A DNA stretch of 64,000 nt from Lachnospiraceae bacterium AC2028 (GCA_000702685.1 JNJD01000007.1:310001-374000), one strand, 5' to 3'. Positions 34,148 to 43,481 are shown, counted from the first letter of the stretch. Numbers and translations: made by a program. Notes: a model not told the origin generated them from the sequence alone.

Positions 34148-34156
34148 TGGTATAAT
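34148..34156 (+). promoter_or_regulatory. Extended -10 promoter of the first PBP-GGDEF gene
   Basis: TGGTATAAT 37 bp ahead of the start codon, no clear -35. The stretch from here to the CAAGGAG ribosome binding site resembles that of the paralogue at 39.1 kb. Confidence 0.55.
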
Positions 34157-34192
34157 TAACGATGTATAGTTGTTTTCCAAGGAGACACTCTT

Positions 34193-36097
34193 ATGTCAAA
34201 AAAGAAAATAGCTGTTTTCAGTACAGCTTGGGCAGCTGATATATTAGCACACTTTATGAGAGGAATGACCGAAGTCCTGAAGCCTCTCAATATAGATATA
34301 TACCTTTTTACATGTTATGCGAGCTACGGCGAGACCGACAGCAGCCGTTTCGGTGAGCTCAACATACTGAACCTCCCGGATCTCCATCATTTCGACGGGG
34401 CGGTGATCATTACCAATCTTCTTGATTTCCCCGGCGAAGCCGACAGGATCGTAACGCGCTGCAGGGAAGCGGGTGTGCCCGTTATCAGCCACGGACTCCG
34501 GCTCGAAGGAGCGCACAGCGTCATAACCGATAATCTGTCCGGAATGGAGACTCTGGTCAGACATCTCATAGACGATCACGGAATAAAGAATCTTACGTTC
34601 ATCGCAGGAAGCGCCGACAACGGTGATTCCAATGAAAGACTTCAGGCGGTACGTAATGTCTGCAAGGAAAAGGGCATCAAATTTACGGATGACGATATCC
34701 TGTATACCAACTGGGATCTTTCCACGGCACAGAATTATGTAATGAAGGATGCCAAAGAAGGAACTCTTTCCGATGCTTATCTTTGCGCCAACGACGAGCT
34801 TGCAATGGTATCCATAATAGCTCTCAACGACTGCGGTCTGGAGTGCCCCGATGCTGCGATCGTGACCGGATTTGATTTCATCAGCCAGAGCAAAGTATTC
34901 TATCCGTCCATTTCCTCCGTCGACCAGGATTCCGAAAAGCACGGCAAAACCTGTGCCGAGCTTATTCTTGAACTGATGGACGGCAAGGAAGTAGATATGC
35001 TCACACAGATCCCCTGTGTATTTAAGCCGGGTGAAAGCTGCGGATGCAAGAGTTCCAAGGAGATCATCGACAAGAGACTCAGAGCGGGAACACTTGCTTT
35101 CAGATCCAACCAGCTCCAGAGCTTTGCAACATGGCACACCATCTACATCGAAAGAGCCATCCTTAACTGCGAATCATTCAGTGAGATAAAACTGGCTCTT
35201 ACAAAAGCCATAACCGAAGATTCCGGATTTGAAGGAGATGATTTCCACATTCTCTTCGATCCCGAATCATACGGATATGAATTGAAGAAATCCGGCAATC
35301 AAGATTATGATCCCTACAGCGAAAAGCAGGATGTCATCTATTCCATCAGAAACGGAAAGCTCCAGACATCCATCCGTTCCATAAAGACAGCTAACCTGAT
35401 CCCCGGACTGGAAGACACCGATCCTTTCCATATGTATGTCTTCATTCCTCTTCACGAGCGTGAGATGAAGGTCGGATATATCATATTCACCGACTGCTAC
35501 GATCAGATCGAAAGTGCGGCAGTCCGCGAATACGGAGACAGATTCAATTCAGCGATCGAGAAAGCCAGAAAGGCAATGTATCTGAGAACCCTCAACGATT
35601 CCATCAGAGAGCTCTCTCACATAGATGCCCTTACACATGTCAAGAACCGTGCCGCTTATGAGCTTCAGCTCGAAGAATACCGCAAGAAAGCCGGCCCGAA
35701 GAGCAAGTTCACGTTCGGTGCTGTTCTCTTTGACGTCAATAATCTCAAGAAGATCAATGACGAACTCGGCCACTATTCCGGAGACGAATACATCAAGAAT
35801 GCTTGTAAGCTTATCTGTACCACTTACAAGAACAGCCCCGTTTACAGGATCGGCGGCGATGAATTTGTGGCATTGCTCGAGGGAAAAGTACTCGCTCAGA
35901 AAGACGAGCTTATGGAGACATTCATCTCCGAGATGAACAAGCTCAGAAACAGCGATCTTCCTCCCGAGGAGAAAGTATCCGTTGCATACGGAATGGCATA
36001 TATGTGCGATCCTTCCGAAAGTGTGGATGATGTCGTCAAGGAAGCTGACGAGCGCATGTATGAGACCAAGAAGAAAATGAAAGCGGGACAGCTTTAA
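34193..36097 (+). CDS. LacI-type ligand-binding domain fused to GGDEF diguanylate cyclase
   Basis: Predicted cytoplasmic cyclic di-GMP synthase controlled by a small ligand. The 634 residues have a periplasmic-binding-protein fold of the LacI/GalR type (1-280; AVFSTAWAADILAHFMRGM, LTFIAGSADN, CANDELAMVS, VTGFDF) without helix-turn-helix or signal peptide; then PGESCGCKS (Cys283, Cys285); a GAF-like middle domain (300-470); and a GGDEF domain with DALTHVKNRAAYE, LFDVNNLKKINDELGH and an intact RIGGDEFVALL (554-558). No RxxD inhibitory site precedes the motif. Paralogue of the protein at 39.1 kb. CCAAGGAG sets the start. Confidence 0.9.
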   Translation: MSKKKIAVFSTAWAADILAHFMRGMTEVLKPLNIDIYLFTCYASYGETDSSRFGELNILNLPDLHHFDGAVIITNLLDFPGEADRIVTRCREAGVPVISHGLRLEGAHSVITDNLSGMETLVRHLIDDHGIKNLTFIAGSADNGDSNERLQAVRNVCKEKGIKFTDDDILYTNWDLSTAQNYVMKDAKEGTLSDAYLCANDELAMVSIIALNDCGLECPDAAIVTGFDFISQSKVFYPSISSVDQDSEKHGKTCAELILELMDGKEVDMLTQIPCVFKPGESCGCKSSKEIIDKRLRAGTLAFRSNQLQSFATWHTIYIERAILNCESFSEIKLALTKAITEDSGFEGDDFHILFDPESYGYELKKSGNQDYDPYSEKQDVIYSIRNGKLQTSIRSIKTANLIPGLEDTDPFHMYVFIPLHEREMKVGYIIFTDCYDQIESAAVREYGDRFNSAIEKARKAMYLRTLNDSIRELSHIDALTHVKNRAAYELQLEEYRKKAGPKSKFTFGAVLFDVNNLKKINDELGHYSGDEYIKNACKLICTTYKNSPVYRIGGDEFVALLEGKVLAQKDELMETFISEMNKLRNSDLPPEEKVSVAYGMAYMCDPSESVDDVVKEADERMYETKKKMKAGQL

Positions 36098-36100
36098 GTC

Positions 36101-37993
36101 CTACGGAATGACGGTATCCTGAACATCACCGGTCGGCAATAAGCCGGCCGGTATTTCATTGGTCGGAGTTCCGTCAGGATAGACATATGTGCATACACCG
36201 TCGGAGCCGATAAGCAGCTGGCTGCCGTCGATATAAAGAGTAGCCTGGCTTCCGTCCGGATACATTGTTGTCGTACTTCCGTCCGGATATTTTATGGTGA
36301 TGCTTCCGTCCTCATTCGTTATCATCGGATTTCCGAACTCATCCACAGGCACTATGCTTGCCAGTTCCGCAAGGAATGATGAATATCTTGAAAGCGAACT
36401 TGATACGGTACTGTATCCGAGTTCCTCCGTAAGTGTTCTCTGATTCGTATAAAGACTTGTTCCGAGCCCGAGTCTTCCGCCGGGTATCTCAACGCCGATA
36501 GCCGTAAGCGTTGTCGGGAGCATATCAAGAGTTGAATATGATCTGTACGCATCTCTCACGGGAGTGACGGGTGCATTGATAACACAGTAATATACTCTCC
36601 TTACATAACTGGGATCGATATTCCTGCAATACATTCCATCCATTGTAGGATGGTCGCCCATAAGTATGATGGTGGTATTCTCGTAGAAATCCTGCTGTTT
36701 GATCCAATCGACAAACTCGCTTACCTGTTTATCGGAGCAGGCATAAACATTCGAATAGCTGTTTTCAAATTCATCCCCGCACAGTTCACAGGTATATCCT
36801 CCGACCATATGCGTGTCAACGGTGAGCATGGTCAGATTGAACGGCTGATCCCCTTCTCCGAGTTCGGTAAGAGTTTCCCTGGCATATTCAAAAAGCTTCT
36901 GATCCTCATAACCCCACCATACATAGTATCCTCCGGGAATATGCCCGCTCTGCTTTGCCCAGATCAAGTCCCTGAACTCAAAATCACCGTGATTCTGGAA
37001 GTAGAGTTTTCTTCCGCCGAACACCGCGGAAGATCCTATGAGGAATATCTGCCTGTAATCCTGCTCTTCAAGAATATCTCCGAGAGTTGTTATCGAAGGG
37101 TAGAATGATTCCTGGGTGTTCATCTCATTTCTCTCGATGCCTCCCGTCTGAAGGGGAAGACCGGATGTCGAGGAAAAGATCGCACCCATGGTCCATGTTC
37201 CGCCGTTATACGCATATCCGCCGTCAAGAAGCGATCCCGCACCGTACGATCCGGAGAAGTTTTCGTTTTCCTGTGACAGCAGTGTCAGATTCTTGATGAC
37301 GTTTTCATCAAACGCTCCACCGATATCCTTATCCGCAAACGTCATCTCCATGGACTCAAGATAAATGAAGATAAGATTTCTCTTTTTATCCGGAAATACG
37401 AGATCGACCGTTGAGGGATCGATGTAATAGCTTTCCACGAAATCCCTTGACTCTCCCTTTTCCCAGGGCGTCATCTCACTTGCAAGGAAATTCTGAAGAT
37501 AATCCCATTCGCCCGGTTCTTCATCGGTTCCCGAGCTCATCTGCGAGACCTGTGAAGGAACGATCGTCACGATCTCGGGAGGAACATATGTCCCTTCCGC
37601 GGACGCCCTGAATCCCGCAAAGCCGAAATAATCATCCACCTTGAGCCACTTTACGGCAAAGATCAGAACGCACCAGAAAACAAGTCCGCAGGCGCCGACC
37701 ATGATCTTGCCCATGAAGGGTTCATATATGTTTTTCTTTTTCAGGAAAAAGAGTAGGAAGACAAGACCTGCCGTAAGGATAACGGAAGGCAGAAGTGCAA
37801 AGAGGATGAACTTGACGACCATCTCCGATCCGGTCCCGTCAAGCGTTCCCACCTGGAAAAGGAAATCGTTGATCGTAAGATTTCTTCCCCATATCGCATA
37901 CATCCACAGTATCCCGGCGGATAAAAGTATCAGGATGAATGTGAACAGAATGCCCAGCACCGACAATATGATTTTTATGACTTTTTCTTTCAT
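36101..37993 (-). CDS. LtaS-like sulfatase-family phosphoglycerol transferase with YPDGS-repeat tail
   Basis: Enzymes of this family move glycerol-phosphate onto an extracellular polymer such as lipoteichoic acid. The 630 residues have about four N-terminal helices (7-29, 61-84, 96-115), then an outward sulfatase fold: NLIFIYLESMEMTF (metal-binding Glu), the likely nucleophile Thr in NGGTWTMGAIF, VDTHMVGGY, and ILMGDHPTMDG (metal site). Residues 560-613 are six 9-residue repeats of the form YPDGSxxxx, which the family normally lacks. No clear ribosome binding site. It begins 17 bp after the esterase gene and converges on the PBP-GGDEF gene with only 3 bp between stops. Confidence 0.85.
   Translation of the reverse strand: MKEKVIKIILSVLGILFTFILILLSAGILWMYAIWGRNLTINDFLFQVGTLDGTGSEMVVKFILFALLPSVILTAGLVFLLFFLKKKNIYEPFMGKIMVGACGLVFWCVLIFAVKWLKVDDYFGFAGFRASAEGTYVPPEIVTIVPSQVSQMSSGTDEEPGEWDYLQNFLASEMTPWEKGESRDFVESYYIDPSTVDLVFPDKKRNLIFIYLESMEMTFADKDIGGAFDENVIKNLTLLSQENENFSGSYGAGSLLDGGYAYNGGTWTMGAIFSSTSGLPLQTGGIERNEMNTQESFYPSITTLGDILEEQDYRQIFLIGSSAVFGGRKLYFQNHGDFEFRDLIWAKQSGHIPGGYYVWWGYEDQKLFEYARETLTELGEGDQPFNLTMLTVDTHMVGGYTCELCGDEFENSYSNVYACSDKQVSEFVDWIKQQDFYENTTIILMGDHPTMDGMYCRNIDPSYVRRVYYCVINAPVTPVRDAYRSYSTLDMLPTTLTAIGVEIPGGRLGLGTSLYTNQRTLTEELGYSTVSSSLSRYSSFLAELASIVPVDEFGNPMITNEDGSITIKYPDGSTTTMYPDGSQATLYIDGSQLLIGSDGVCTYVYPDGTPTNEIPAGLLPTGDVQDTVIP
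36155..36316 (-). repeat. Six 27-bp coding repeats (YPDGS 9-residue units)
   Basis: The encoded units read NEDGSITIK, YPDGSTTTM, YPDGSQATL, YIDGSQLLI, GSDGVCTYV, YPDGTPTNE. The pattern, aromatic-Pro-Asp-Gly-Ser every nine residues, is that of G-box repeats in the TCP10/CPAP C-terminal domain, which form a free-standing single beta-sheet. Confidence 0.85.
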
Positions 37994-38010
37994 ATACTGT
38001 GCAAAAAAAC

Positions 38011-38949
38011 TCAGCCTGCGGTCACTCTTCTGAAAAATCCGAGCATGCTCTCATTGGCTTCAATGCTCTCACGCCATTCCCAGTGGCTGATATTGAAAAC
38101 GTGAAGAAGATGGATACCCTCTTCCCTGCTCTTGTAAAAGAGTTCATACGGTACGGCGTTTGATTCAAGCACATCCGTAAGATATCCCGTATGAGCAGCG
38201 AGTGCATCATTCTCGGAATCGATGATATGGATAGGAGGCATCTTGATTCCCGGAATGATCTCCGATGCTGCCATATGTCCGTTCCAGGGTGCGTTTATAC
38301 CCTGCTTTCCAAGCATCATATCCACGTATGCCGCAGCGGTTCCCTTACCGAGTTCCGTATCTTCCGAAGCGGCAATATAAAGCCTGCCCGTCTCGGCTAC
38401 CGGACTGCTGACAGAAACGGCGCTTATCTCGTAAGGAAGCACATTTACATTATAGATCTTTCTGAGCTTTTCACTCTTCGAAAGACATGTGGTAAGTATG
38501 GAAAGATGTCCGCCGGCGGAATCGCCGCAGACCAAAACTTTGGAAAGGTCGAAGCCCCTGGCCGGTCCGTATTTTCCGAGCCAGTGCATCGCACCGAATA
38601 TATCGGAGATCATCTCCTGCAGATCGCCCTGCTGGAGAAGCCTGTAGTTCATGGCCATAACCGCAAATCCGCGGCTTGCCAGATATCCGAGATACCTTTC
38701 CGATATATCGGCTGAGCCGTACATCCATCCGCCGCCGTGGATATAGATAATTGAGGGAAGGATTCCGGATCCTGCGCAGAAATCTTCGGGATAGTACAGA
38801 TTAAGCATATGCGCGGGATCGTAATCTCCCATATAGGCAATATGCTTCTCGCTTCTGAATCCCTTGGGATCGACACCGTTAGGGTAATCGGCGGCATTTG
38901 CCTTGTCGATCGCATCCCAGTATTCGATCAGGTATTGTCTGTAATCCAT
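38011..38949 (-). CDS. Alpha/beta hydrolase, esterase/lipase of the HSL/BD-FAE type
   Basis: The 312 residues have the oxyanion motif SIIYIHGGGWMYG, the nucleophile elbow VCGDSAGGHLS, an Asp in IIDSENDALAAHT and a His in IHLLHVFNISHW, completing a catalytic triad. No signal peptide, so it acts on intracellular esters, perhaps of sugars or lipids. GGGGGA precedes the ATG. The gene lies 17 bp ahead of the LtaS-like gene and may be cotranscribed. Substrate cannot be told. Confidence 0.88.
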   Translation of the reverse strand: MDYRQYLIEYWDAIDKANAADYPNGVDPKGFRSEKHIAYMGDYDPAHMLNLYYPEDFCAGSGILPSIIYIHGGGWMYGSADISERYLGYLASRGFAVMAMNYRLLQQGDLQEMISDIFGAMHWLGKYGPARGFDLSKVLVCGDSAGGHLSILTTCLSKSEKLRKIYNVNVLPYEISAVSVSSPVAETGRLYIAASEDTELGKGTAAAYVDMMLGKQGINAPWNGHMAASEIIPGIKMPPIHIIDSENDALAAHTGYLTDVLESNAVPYELFYKSREEGIHLLHVFNISHWEWRESIEANESMLGFFRRVTAG

Positions 38950-39096
38950 ATCAGAGTCCCCCGTTTATTCCAACCTATCTATTATACACTTTTCGGAGAA
39001 AATCCTAAAGCAGCTGGTTTGATGCGCCTGTCCGGATACAAAAATACAGGCATATCATGATTAAAATCAAGCTTAATGCGTCGAATCCCGAATATA

Positions 39097-39105
39097 TGGT
39101 ATAAT
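39097..39105 (+). promoter_or_regulatory. Extended -10 promoter of the second PBP-GGDEF gene
   Basis: TGGTATAAT 34 bp ahead of the start codon, same extended -10 as the paralogue at 34.1 kb. Confidence 0.55.
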
Positions 39106-39138
39106 ATTTCTGTGTATCGCGTTTGGCAAGGAGCCCAT

Positions 39139-41040
39139 ATGAAGAAAAAAATCGCGGTCTTTACAACCGGCTGGTGCTGTGAAATATTGTCGCAATTCCT
39201 GATGGGAATGGAGGAATCCCTGCGTTCCGACGGTGCGGATATCTTTCTGTTCCTGGGCTATTCCATGTATTCCGACAGCGAAGCCAACAGAAAAGGTGAT
39301 CTTAATATCTTCAAGCTTCCCGACCTGCATGACTTCGATGCGGCCGTCATATTCGGAAGCGGTCTTTATTTCAAAGGGCAGCCGGAATCCATCATCGAAA
39401 GAAGCAAAGAAGCAGGCATCCCCGTTATTGTTCAGGGATCGAGATTCGACGATACCTATTACATCGGATCGGATAACTACTCTGCCACGACCGATATGTG
39501 CAGGCATCTGCGAACAACTCACGGCGTAAGGGATATCATCTTCCTTGCGGGTTCCGCCGACTCTCTGGATTCCGAAGTCAGATTAAAAGCCGTCAAGGAC
39601 TTTCTTCATGAAAATAACGAGGACGATCTTCTGAAGGAAGTATTTTATACAAAATGGGAAAACGCCGCCGTTACCAGATATATCAAGGAATTCTGTGAAA
39701 CCGGAAGATCTCTTCCCGATGTATTCATCTGTGCCAATGACGGACTTGCCATGGAAACCTGCATGAGCCTCGAAAAGTACGGAATATCCGTTCCCGGGCA
39801 GGTTCTCGTGACCGGTTTCGATCATATAGAGGGCAGCCAGATATTCTATCCCTCGATCGCCTCGGTGGATCAGTGCTTTGTTAAAATGGGCAGTGCCTGC
39901 GGTGATATATGCCGCAGACTGTTTGCAGGTGAAAAATGCGACACATCCACGATCATCGAAGGCGAATTTATTCCGGGCGAAAGCTGCGACTGCCTTGAAG
40001 CGGGCAACAGCGACGCTGCCAGAAGACGCATGGGACGAACTGAATTTGCCAAGAGATCCGATGCCACATATTTCAACATAAAGCTCAATTCCATGGATTC
40101 AGCCGTGCTTTCGAGCGTTTCCTTCGAGGAGTTCACATCGAACCTTCACGATCTGCTGCTCCGAGATCACTTCATTGAAGGTGATTCCTTCCACTTTCTG
40201 CTGGAACCCAATTTCAGGCTTTCGCTCAACGATACCGACATTTCCCTTTCCAGGGAAGGCTACAGTCCTCATGTAGACGTACTGTATTCCATGGAAAACG
40301 GAAAAGAATTCGAAGCCAGCCAGTTCCCTTCACGTTCACTGGTCCCCGGATATGATCCGGAGGATTCCAATCATCTCTATGTTTTCCTCGCACTTCACGA
40401 AGCGGATGATGCCTTCGGATATATAGTGTTCAGAGACTGCATGAACAGGATCATCAATCACGATCTGCAATCCTATCAGAACAGACTCGGTCTGGTCATA
40501 GATAAATTCCGCCATGCACTGAATCTCGATCTCATCAATAAGAGGCTCCTGGACATCATGAAGAAGGATCCGCTGACCAATGTCAGCAACAGGAGAGCCT
40601 ACGAGGATAAAGAGACATTCCTGCAGTCCAAGATCAATTCGGGTGAAGATTACGAATTTGCGATAGCAATGTTCGATGTCAACAATCTGAAGCTGGTCAA
40701 CGATGTAAACGGACATGAAGCCGGAGACGCTTATCTTATAAGGGCATGCAGGCTCATATGCAACATCTTCAAGCACAGCCCCGTATACAGAGTCGGTGGA
40801 GACGAATTCATCGCCGTCCTTACGGATAATGATTATATAAAGAGGAACGAGCTTATGAAGGAGCTGTCGGCATCTCTTAGTCCATACACCAAGGAGATAC
40901 CGCTTCCGGACGATTTCGTTTCCATAGCCTGCGGCATCGCCGAATATGACAAGAACTTTGACAGCTCCGTTCAGGATATAACAAACCGTGCGGATGACAA
41001 AATGTACCAGAACAAGAAAATGATAAAAGGTTCCGTCTAA
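39139..41040 (+). CDS. LacI-type ligand-binding domain fused to GGDEF diguanylate cyclase (paralogue)
   Basis: The 633 residues repeat the layout of the gene at 34.2 kb: LacI/GalR-type sensor without DNA-binding domain (IAVFTTGWCCEILSQF, IIFLAGSADS, CANDGLAME, VTGFDH), the motif PGESCDCLEA, a GAF-like region, and a GGDEF domain with DPLTNVSNRRAYE, MFDVNNLKLVNDVNGHE and an intact RVGGDEFIAVL. Again no RxxD inhibitory site. I chose the ATG at 39139 because AAGGAG lies five bases upstream and the N-terminus then matches the paralogue; an in-frame ATG at 39076 overlaps the promoter. The DUF6935 gene starts 14 bp after its stop. Confidence 0.9.
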   Translation: MKKKIAVFTTGWCCEILSQFLMGMEESLRSDGADIFLFLGYSMYSDSEANRKGDLNIFKLPDLHDFDAAVIFGSGLYFKGQPESIIERSKEAGIPVIVQGSRFDDTYYIGSDNYSATTDMCRHLRTTHGVRDIIFLAGSADSLDSEVRLKAVKDFLHENNEDDLLKEVFYTKWENAAVTRYIKEFCETGRSLPDVFICANDGLAMETCMSLEKYGISVPGQVLVTGFDHIEGSQIFYPSIASVDQCFVKMGSACGDICRRLFAGEKCDTSTIIEGEFIPGESCDCLEAGNSDAARRRMGRTEFAKRSDATYFNIKLNSMDSAVLSSVSFEEFTSNLHDLLLRDHFIEGDSFHFLLEPNFRLSLNDTDISLSREGYSPHVDVLYSMENGKEFEASQFPSRSLVPGYDPEDSNHLYVFLALHEADDAFGYIVFRDCMNRIINHDLQSYQNRLGLVIDKFRHALNLDLINKRLLDIMKKDPLTNVSNRRAYEDKETFLQSKINSGEDYEFAIAMFDVNNLKLVNDVNGHEAGDAYLIRACRLICNIFKHSPVYRVGGDEFIAVLTDNDYIKRNELMKELSASLSPYTKEIPLPDDFVSIACGIAEYDKNFDSSVQDITNRADDKMYQNKKMIKGSV

Positions 41041-41054
41041 CGAAAGGAGTGTTT

Positions 41055-41648
41055 ATGGGATTATTGGATCAGATCAAAAGCAAGGCCGCTCAGGAGATCG
41101 GAAATGCCGTAGGTGATGCGGTCCGCGGTGCGGCTAACGCAGCAGGCAAACAGACCGAAAGCTTTACGTTCAAGGATATCCCGGGAAGCCTCGCAGAGCT
41201 TCAGGCTCTTCCGGAATGCTCCATGGACAGCCCCTTTAAGACCGCTGCCCTTACCGTATGCGCACTCTGTGCCTATGCGGTAAATACGGATGCAGGCATC
41301 GAGATGCTCAACTTCCTGAAGGGGCCCCAGCCTCTGAGCACAATGGAGCTTCAGTTCCTCAAGGACCGTTTCATGGACGGCAAGACCTATGTTCCCCTTT
41401 CATATTTCAAGGGCGCAACACCGGACAATAACTACACACCGTCGGAGCCCCTTACGATCGAAGTATTCTCCAATCCATATTCGTATGATAATGACGGATA
41501 TGCAAGGCTTCTTATCAGAAGCGGCGGAGCCGATACCGAGCGTCCCATTACCTTAAGAAAACGCGGAAGCGACGGCAAGTGGTTCCTCTGGGAGCAGATG
41601 CTCCTTGCGGACATCAGACAGCCCAAGGCATCCGATCCATGGGCATGA
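41055..41648 (+). CDS. DUF6935 family protein
   Basis: The 197 residues have a short amphipathic N-terminus (MGLLDQIKSKAAQEIGNAV), then FKDIPGSLAELQALPE, TAALTVCALCAYAVN, LNFLKGPQPLS, and a C-terminal beta-rich half ending GKWFLWEQMLLADIRQP and DPWA. I recognise this as DUF6935, of unknown function, often seen near TerD-like or tellurite/stress proteins in Clostridia (recalled, not checked). ATG at 41055 is preferred over GTG at 41049 because AAAGGAG sits five bases before it. It directly follows the second PBP-GGDEF gene, which suggests cotranscription. No signal peptide. Confidence 0.75.
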   Translation: MGLLDQIKSKAAQEIGNAVGDAVRGAANAAGKQTESFTFKDIPGSLAELQALPECSMDSPFKTAALTVCALCAYAVNTDAGIEMLNFLKGPQPLSTMELQFLKDRFMDGKTYVPLSYFKGATPDNNYTPSEPLTIEVFSNPYSYDNDGYARLLIRSGGADTERPITLRKRGSDGKWFLWEQMLLADIRQPKASDPWA

Positions 41649-41700
41649 TCGCAGGATCAGCTCAGACACAGTGATCTGTCATCAAAACTAATAAAGCATC

Positions 41701-41734
41701 AAAAAAGCTCCCGGTCATATGACCGGGAGCTTTT
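41701..41734. terminator. Bidirectional terminator
   Basis: AAAAAAGCTCCCGGTCAT / ATGACCGGGAGCTTTT: a long perfect stem with A6 and T4 ends between the converging DUF6935 and lipoprotein genes. Confidence 0.9.
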
Positions 41735-41754
41735 CGAATCATTGAATCTTAGGA

Positions 41755-43329
41755 TCAATCTACGGTCTGTCCTACAATGGCATCAAGACCGGGGAAAGGA
41801 TCATCCATGATGTTCACATACCAGCTGTCATAGTTGAAAGGATACATGTCAGCGTGTACGGGATTCCAGTTGGTGCACATATAAGGAAGCTGGCTTTCGG
41901 GGATGCTGTCGAACTCAGTGAAATCCGCGCCCCAAGGACGAAGGAAGAAGCTGAGCTCAAGTACCCAGTTGCCGTCATCATCATACAGGTCAACGCACAT
42001 TGAAATGTAGTCTTCAAGAATCTCTGCATCGGATTCGGGATCGATCATTGCATCATAGTATCCGATATCATATCCGAGGATCTGACCTTCGCTGGAAACA
42101 AGCCATCCGGATTCCGTAGCATCGGTATAGTGATCGAAGTAAACATCTACATCAAGATCACCGCCGTTCTTTGCATCAACAACCTGCATATGGACTTCGT
42201 CGCCGTCACAATCGAATGTTGCAAGGCAATCGTATGCGTATCCGATGTTGGTCTCATAATCGGAGCAGGCATTGCTTACGATCCAGAAGCCGTACCAGCC
42301 TCTCTCCCAGTAGCTTTCCCAGTCACCTGAGCCGTAGGATGATGTCTCACCTTCATCGGTAACATAATCATCGTTGACATCAACGCTCTTTATAAGCTCC
42401 ATGAAATCATCTGAAGCTGCTTCTTCAACGGTGGAACCTGTGGTGTAGATACGTACGGCTACCATCTCATTTCCCGAAGGAGTTCTGTAGACCCAGTCAA
42501 GGGGAATGACGAAATCTGCAGTATAGTCGCCGAAATAGTCTTCGTATGTAAACAGGATCGCATCCTTGCCGTCAACGGTAAGATCCTGCATATCATAATT
42601 ATAGCTCGAGAGCTCATCTCCGAGATCGTCCAGATCATCCCAGTCATAGAGTGAAGTAATATAAACCTTTTGATTTCCGTCTGCGGAGACAAGATCTCCG
42701 AACTCGGATGAAGGATCTGCTTCACGGTAAGCGCCCGAATACTCTACGGTATAAAGTCCGTCTCCGTAAACAAAGGTACCGCCCTTGCCTGCAGCACCGC
42801 CGATAGCGACGGTCTCTGCACCTTCCTCAACCTCAAGAGATGCGAGAACTGCAAGAGGGATATCATCGGTATACTTATATCCGGTACCGATAGCGATTAC
42901 GGTTGATTTGCCGATCTTGGCATAAACAACGAAATCCTTCTTGTAAGAAGCTCCGCTCCACTTGGTTCCGTCAAGGCTGAAGGAGATCTCTTCAAAAGAA
43001 TCATCCTCTTCAATAAGAGCCTTTACGTAATCCTTGGCATCGCCCTTATCAACTACCTGGAAAACAATATTGGTGTCATCATCTTCGGAAAGGGTTACAA
43101 CGCTTTCGCTGGAGCCTTCCTCAGCATCCATTCCCTTGGGAACGAGAAGTGTGAAAGCACCGACTGTCTCTTCCTTTCCCTTGACATCGGGAACTTCAAG
43201 AGCATCCTCGTCATCTTCAACGACGGGAGTCTCCTCCTGCTTGCCGCAGCCTGCGATGGTAGCGATACCCATCATAAGGCATAAAATGACGGCAAGTCCC
43301 TTTTTACGAAACGTCATTTTTTTGCTCAT
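41755..43329 (-). CDS. Acidic lipoprotein of unknown function
   Basis: The 524 residues begin with a basic start, a hydrophobic helix and the lipobox IAGCGK (Cys about residue 28), so it is exported and lipidated. A short Asp/Glu-rich spacer follows, then two parts: residues 50-320, with repeated beta strands recalling a photosystem-like PsbP or DUF1795 fold (FTLLVPKGMDAEEG, DTNIVFQVVDKGDA), and residues 330-524, rich in Tyr, Trp and Asp (GDWESYWERGWYGFW, WVLELSFFLRPWGAD). The second part resembles in style the smaller lipoprotein at 60.9 kb. I do not recognise a family. GGAGAC precedes the ATG. Confidence 0.75.
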   Translation of the reverse strand: MSKKMTFRKKGLAVILCLMMGIATIAGCGKQEETPVVEDDEDALEVPDVKGKEETVGAFTLLVPKGMDAEEGSSESVVTLSEDDDTNIVFQVVDKGDAKDYVKALIEEDDSFEEISFSLDGTKWSGASYKKDFVVYAKIGKSTVIAIGTGYKYTDDIPLAVLASLEVEEGAETVAIGGAAGKGGTFVYGDGLYTVEYSGAYREADPSSEFGDLVSADGNQKVYITSLYDWDDLDDLGDELSSYNYDMQDLTVDGKDAILFTYEDYFGDYTADFVIPLDWVYRTPSGNEMVAVRIYTTGSTVEEAASDDFMELIKSVDVNDDYVTDEGETSSYGSGDWESYWERGWYGFWIVSNACSDYETNIGYAYDCLATFDCDGDEVHMQVVDAKNGGDLDVDVYFDHYTDATESGWLVSSEGQILGYDIGYYDAMIDPESDAEILEDYISMCVDLYDDDGNWVLELSFFLRPWGADFTEFDSIPESQLPYMCTNWNPVHADMYPFNYDSWYVNIMDDPFPGLDAIVGQTVD

Positions 43330-43481
43330 AATGTCTCCTTTACGCTTTGGTGCAATAAACTAACAAAGTAATTCTACAATAATATAAGAAATAATTAAAC
43401 CTAAAATTTTTACAGTATTTTAATAAACGGTGTCCGTATTTTGTAAGTTTTTAAAGCGTTTAGCCGCCGAAAAGCGTTTTC

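Noticed and set aside
43330-43481. AT-rich gap between the DUF5711 and lipoprotein genes
   Set aside because: It contains repeated ACGCTTT and AT-rich stretches but no convincing hairpin, small gene or -35/-10 pair; probably just the lipoprotein promoter region.
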